Assembly: GCA_017630215.1 (NCBI GenBank)
Contig: JAGBVR010000010.1
Coordinates: forward strand, 173,100 to 237,099
From: Bacteroidales bacterium
GTDB taxonomy: Bacteria > Bacteroidota > Bacteroidia > Bacteroidales > UBA932
DNA length: 64,000 nt
Direction: 5' to 3'
Part shown: piece by piece, positions 63,660-64,000 of the stretch
Position numbering within the stretch: position 1 is the first letter of the stretch
Layout: every line of letters begins with the position of its first letter
Notes under the pieces: generated by a model
What the model was told of the DNA's origin: nothing
What the model saw: only the letters and a program-made list of their open reading frames with translations
Databases searched by the model: none
Position numbers and translations under genes: made by a program

Positions 63660-63687
63660 AAAGAAAAGAGTATTTCAATATCTCTGA

Positions 63688-64000
63688 TTATTTCTCTGCT
63701 AGGATCGATTCTACCTGATCCAGCGACATATCCAGAAAGTCGGCAATCTGAGATGCCGGCATTCCTTTAGCGTGAAACTGGCGGATAGTCTGAGAGACTC
63801 CCTGCACGATGCCCTGCTCGATGCCCTGCTCGATTCCTTTCTCGATACCCTGCTCGATACCTTCTTCAAGCTTGGCTCTCATCATACCATTCAGTCGTTT
63901 TTCGTCGTTCATCTCTTTCTCGTATTCTATGCGTTTTTCCTCAGTGAAGGCACTGATCTCACAAGCACGGAAGATGCATTCATAGATCTCATTCTGAAGC
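63688..64000 (-). CDS. Second Rpn-family nuclease, C-terminal end (gene truncated by window end)
   Basis: The 3' end of a second Rpn/PD-(D/E)XK gene. The frame stays open from the stop at 63688 to the window edge: before the ATG at 63912 it reads NEIYECIFRACEISAFTEEKRIEYEKE, which fits the middle of this family, so that ATG is internal. The tail has GIEQGIEKGIEQGIEQGIVQG, encoded by 12-base tandem repeats at 63800-63862, then KGMPASQIADFLDMSLDQVESILAEK (in two parts), near-identical to the end of the first copy. The catalytic domain lies outside the window. Same orientation as the first copy. Confidence 0.82.
   Translation of the reverse strand, partial: LQNEIYECIFRACEISAFTEEKRIEYEKEMNDEKRLNGMMRAKLEEGIEQGIEKGIEQGIEQGIVQGVSQTIRQFHAKGMPASQIADFLDMSLDQVESILAEK

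Larger units (their letters stand above)
63214..63687. other. 474-bp gap between the second Rpn gene and array gene M
   Basis: No gene supported. It holds hairpin copy 10 (63287-63316), the gene M promoter (63431-63462), a partial copy of the TATGTCAAAGAACTTT flank (about 63487-63502), two small hairpins (CGTGA/TCACG near 63597, GTCGTT/AACGAC at 63613-63627) and the palindrome at 63632-63659 that ends the Rpn unit. A plus-strand open frame at 63501-63770 overlaps these and looks spurious. Confidence 0.6.

Noticed and set aside
63501-63770. Plus-strand open frame of 89 codons
   Set aside because: It overlaps the 3' end of the second Rpn gene and non-coding palindromes, and the sequence resembles no protein I know.
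1-64000. tRNA or rRNA genes, prophage, integrase, attachment sites
   Set aside because: No tRNA-like CCA-ended cloverleaf, rRNA segment, integrase or phage structural gene was noticed on either strand.

Overview
This window looks like a chromosome segment of a Bacteroidales bacterium (phylum Bacteroidota). The evidence is promoters of the Bacteroidota type (TTTG or TTG, 19-20 bases, then TAnnTTTG), AT-rich leaders with little Shine-Dalgarno signal, Bacteroidales gene types (CreD, Omp85-type barrel, NADP glutamate dehydrogenase, four-subunit 2-oxoacid:ferredoxin oxidoreductase) and a long run of lipoproteins of the fimbrillin-like kind whose lipobox Cys is always followed by Gln. The genus cannot be read from the sequence. 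A gut anaerobe is likely from the ferredoxin-linked oxidoreductase and the glycan-binding-like surface proteins.

Bases 1-28000 are mostly housekeeping. In order: the 3' end of nadE; an exported metallo-beta-lactamase/flavin-reductase fusion; a purine salvage pair (adenosine-type deaminase, then purine nucleoside phosphorylase, minus strand); a four-gene ketoacid:ferredoxin oxidoreductase operon; a ZapB-like coiled coil with zapA; a promoter-to-terminator non-coding RNA unit that is a good 6S RNA candidate; rny; a DsbD-like thiol:disulfide transporter; creD facing a LytTR regulator and its overlapping partner gene; glnS and yicC back to back; a system II cytochrome c maturation pair (ccsB, ccsA) with a three-haem cytochrome c peroxidase; a BASS-family transporter and an acyltransferase; an Omp85-type barrel; gdhA; a deoxynucleoside kinase; and a YfcC-family permease.

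Bases 28174-63213 hold the most striking part: thirteen consecutive, same-strand, paralogous lipoprotein genes (315 to 2130 residues). They share one N-terminal domain of about 300 residues (lipobox ending Cys-Gln, a first beta strand ending in Thr-Lys/Arg-Ala, FWAQ, NDExRDAFY, RPFAQIN, SMNYVL, RNYRTNIIG) and carry different C-terminal parts: none, a starch-binding-like module, a glycine-rich repeat domain, GLUG repeats, or right-handed beta-helix modules. Ten of them (51711 down to 28174) have gaps of only 20-89 bases behind one clear promoter and may form a single transcript of about 24 kb. Genes for two Rpn-family PD-(D/E)XK nucleases bracket two of the paralogs in direct orientation. An intergenic hairpin with a fixed GGTCA loop and compensating stem changes occurs ten times, only in this region.

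My reading is that the array encodes a surface display system of fimbrillin-like subunits with exchangeable tips, shaped by duplication and recombination. The family resemblance and shared motifs are seen directly; surface assembly, proteolytic maturation and Rpn-driven shuffling are inference.
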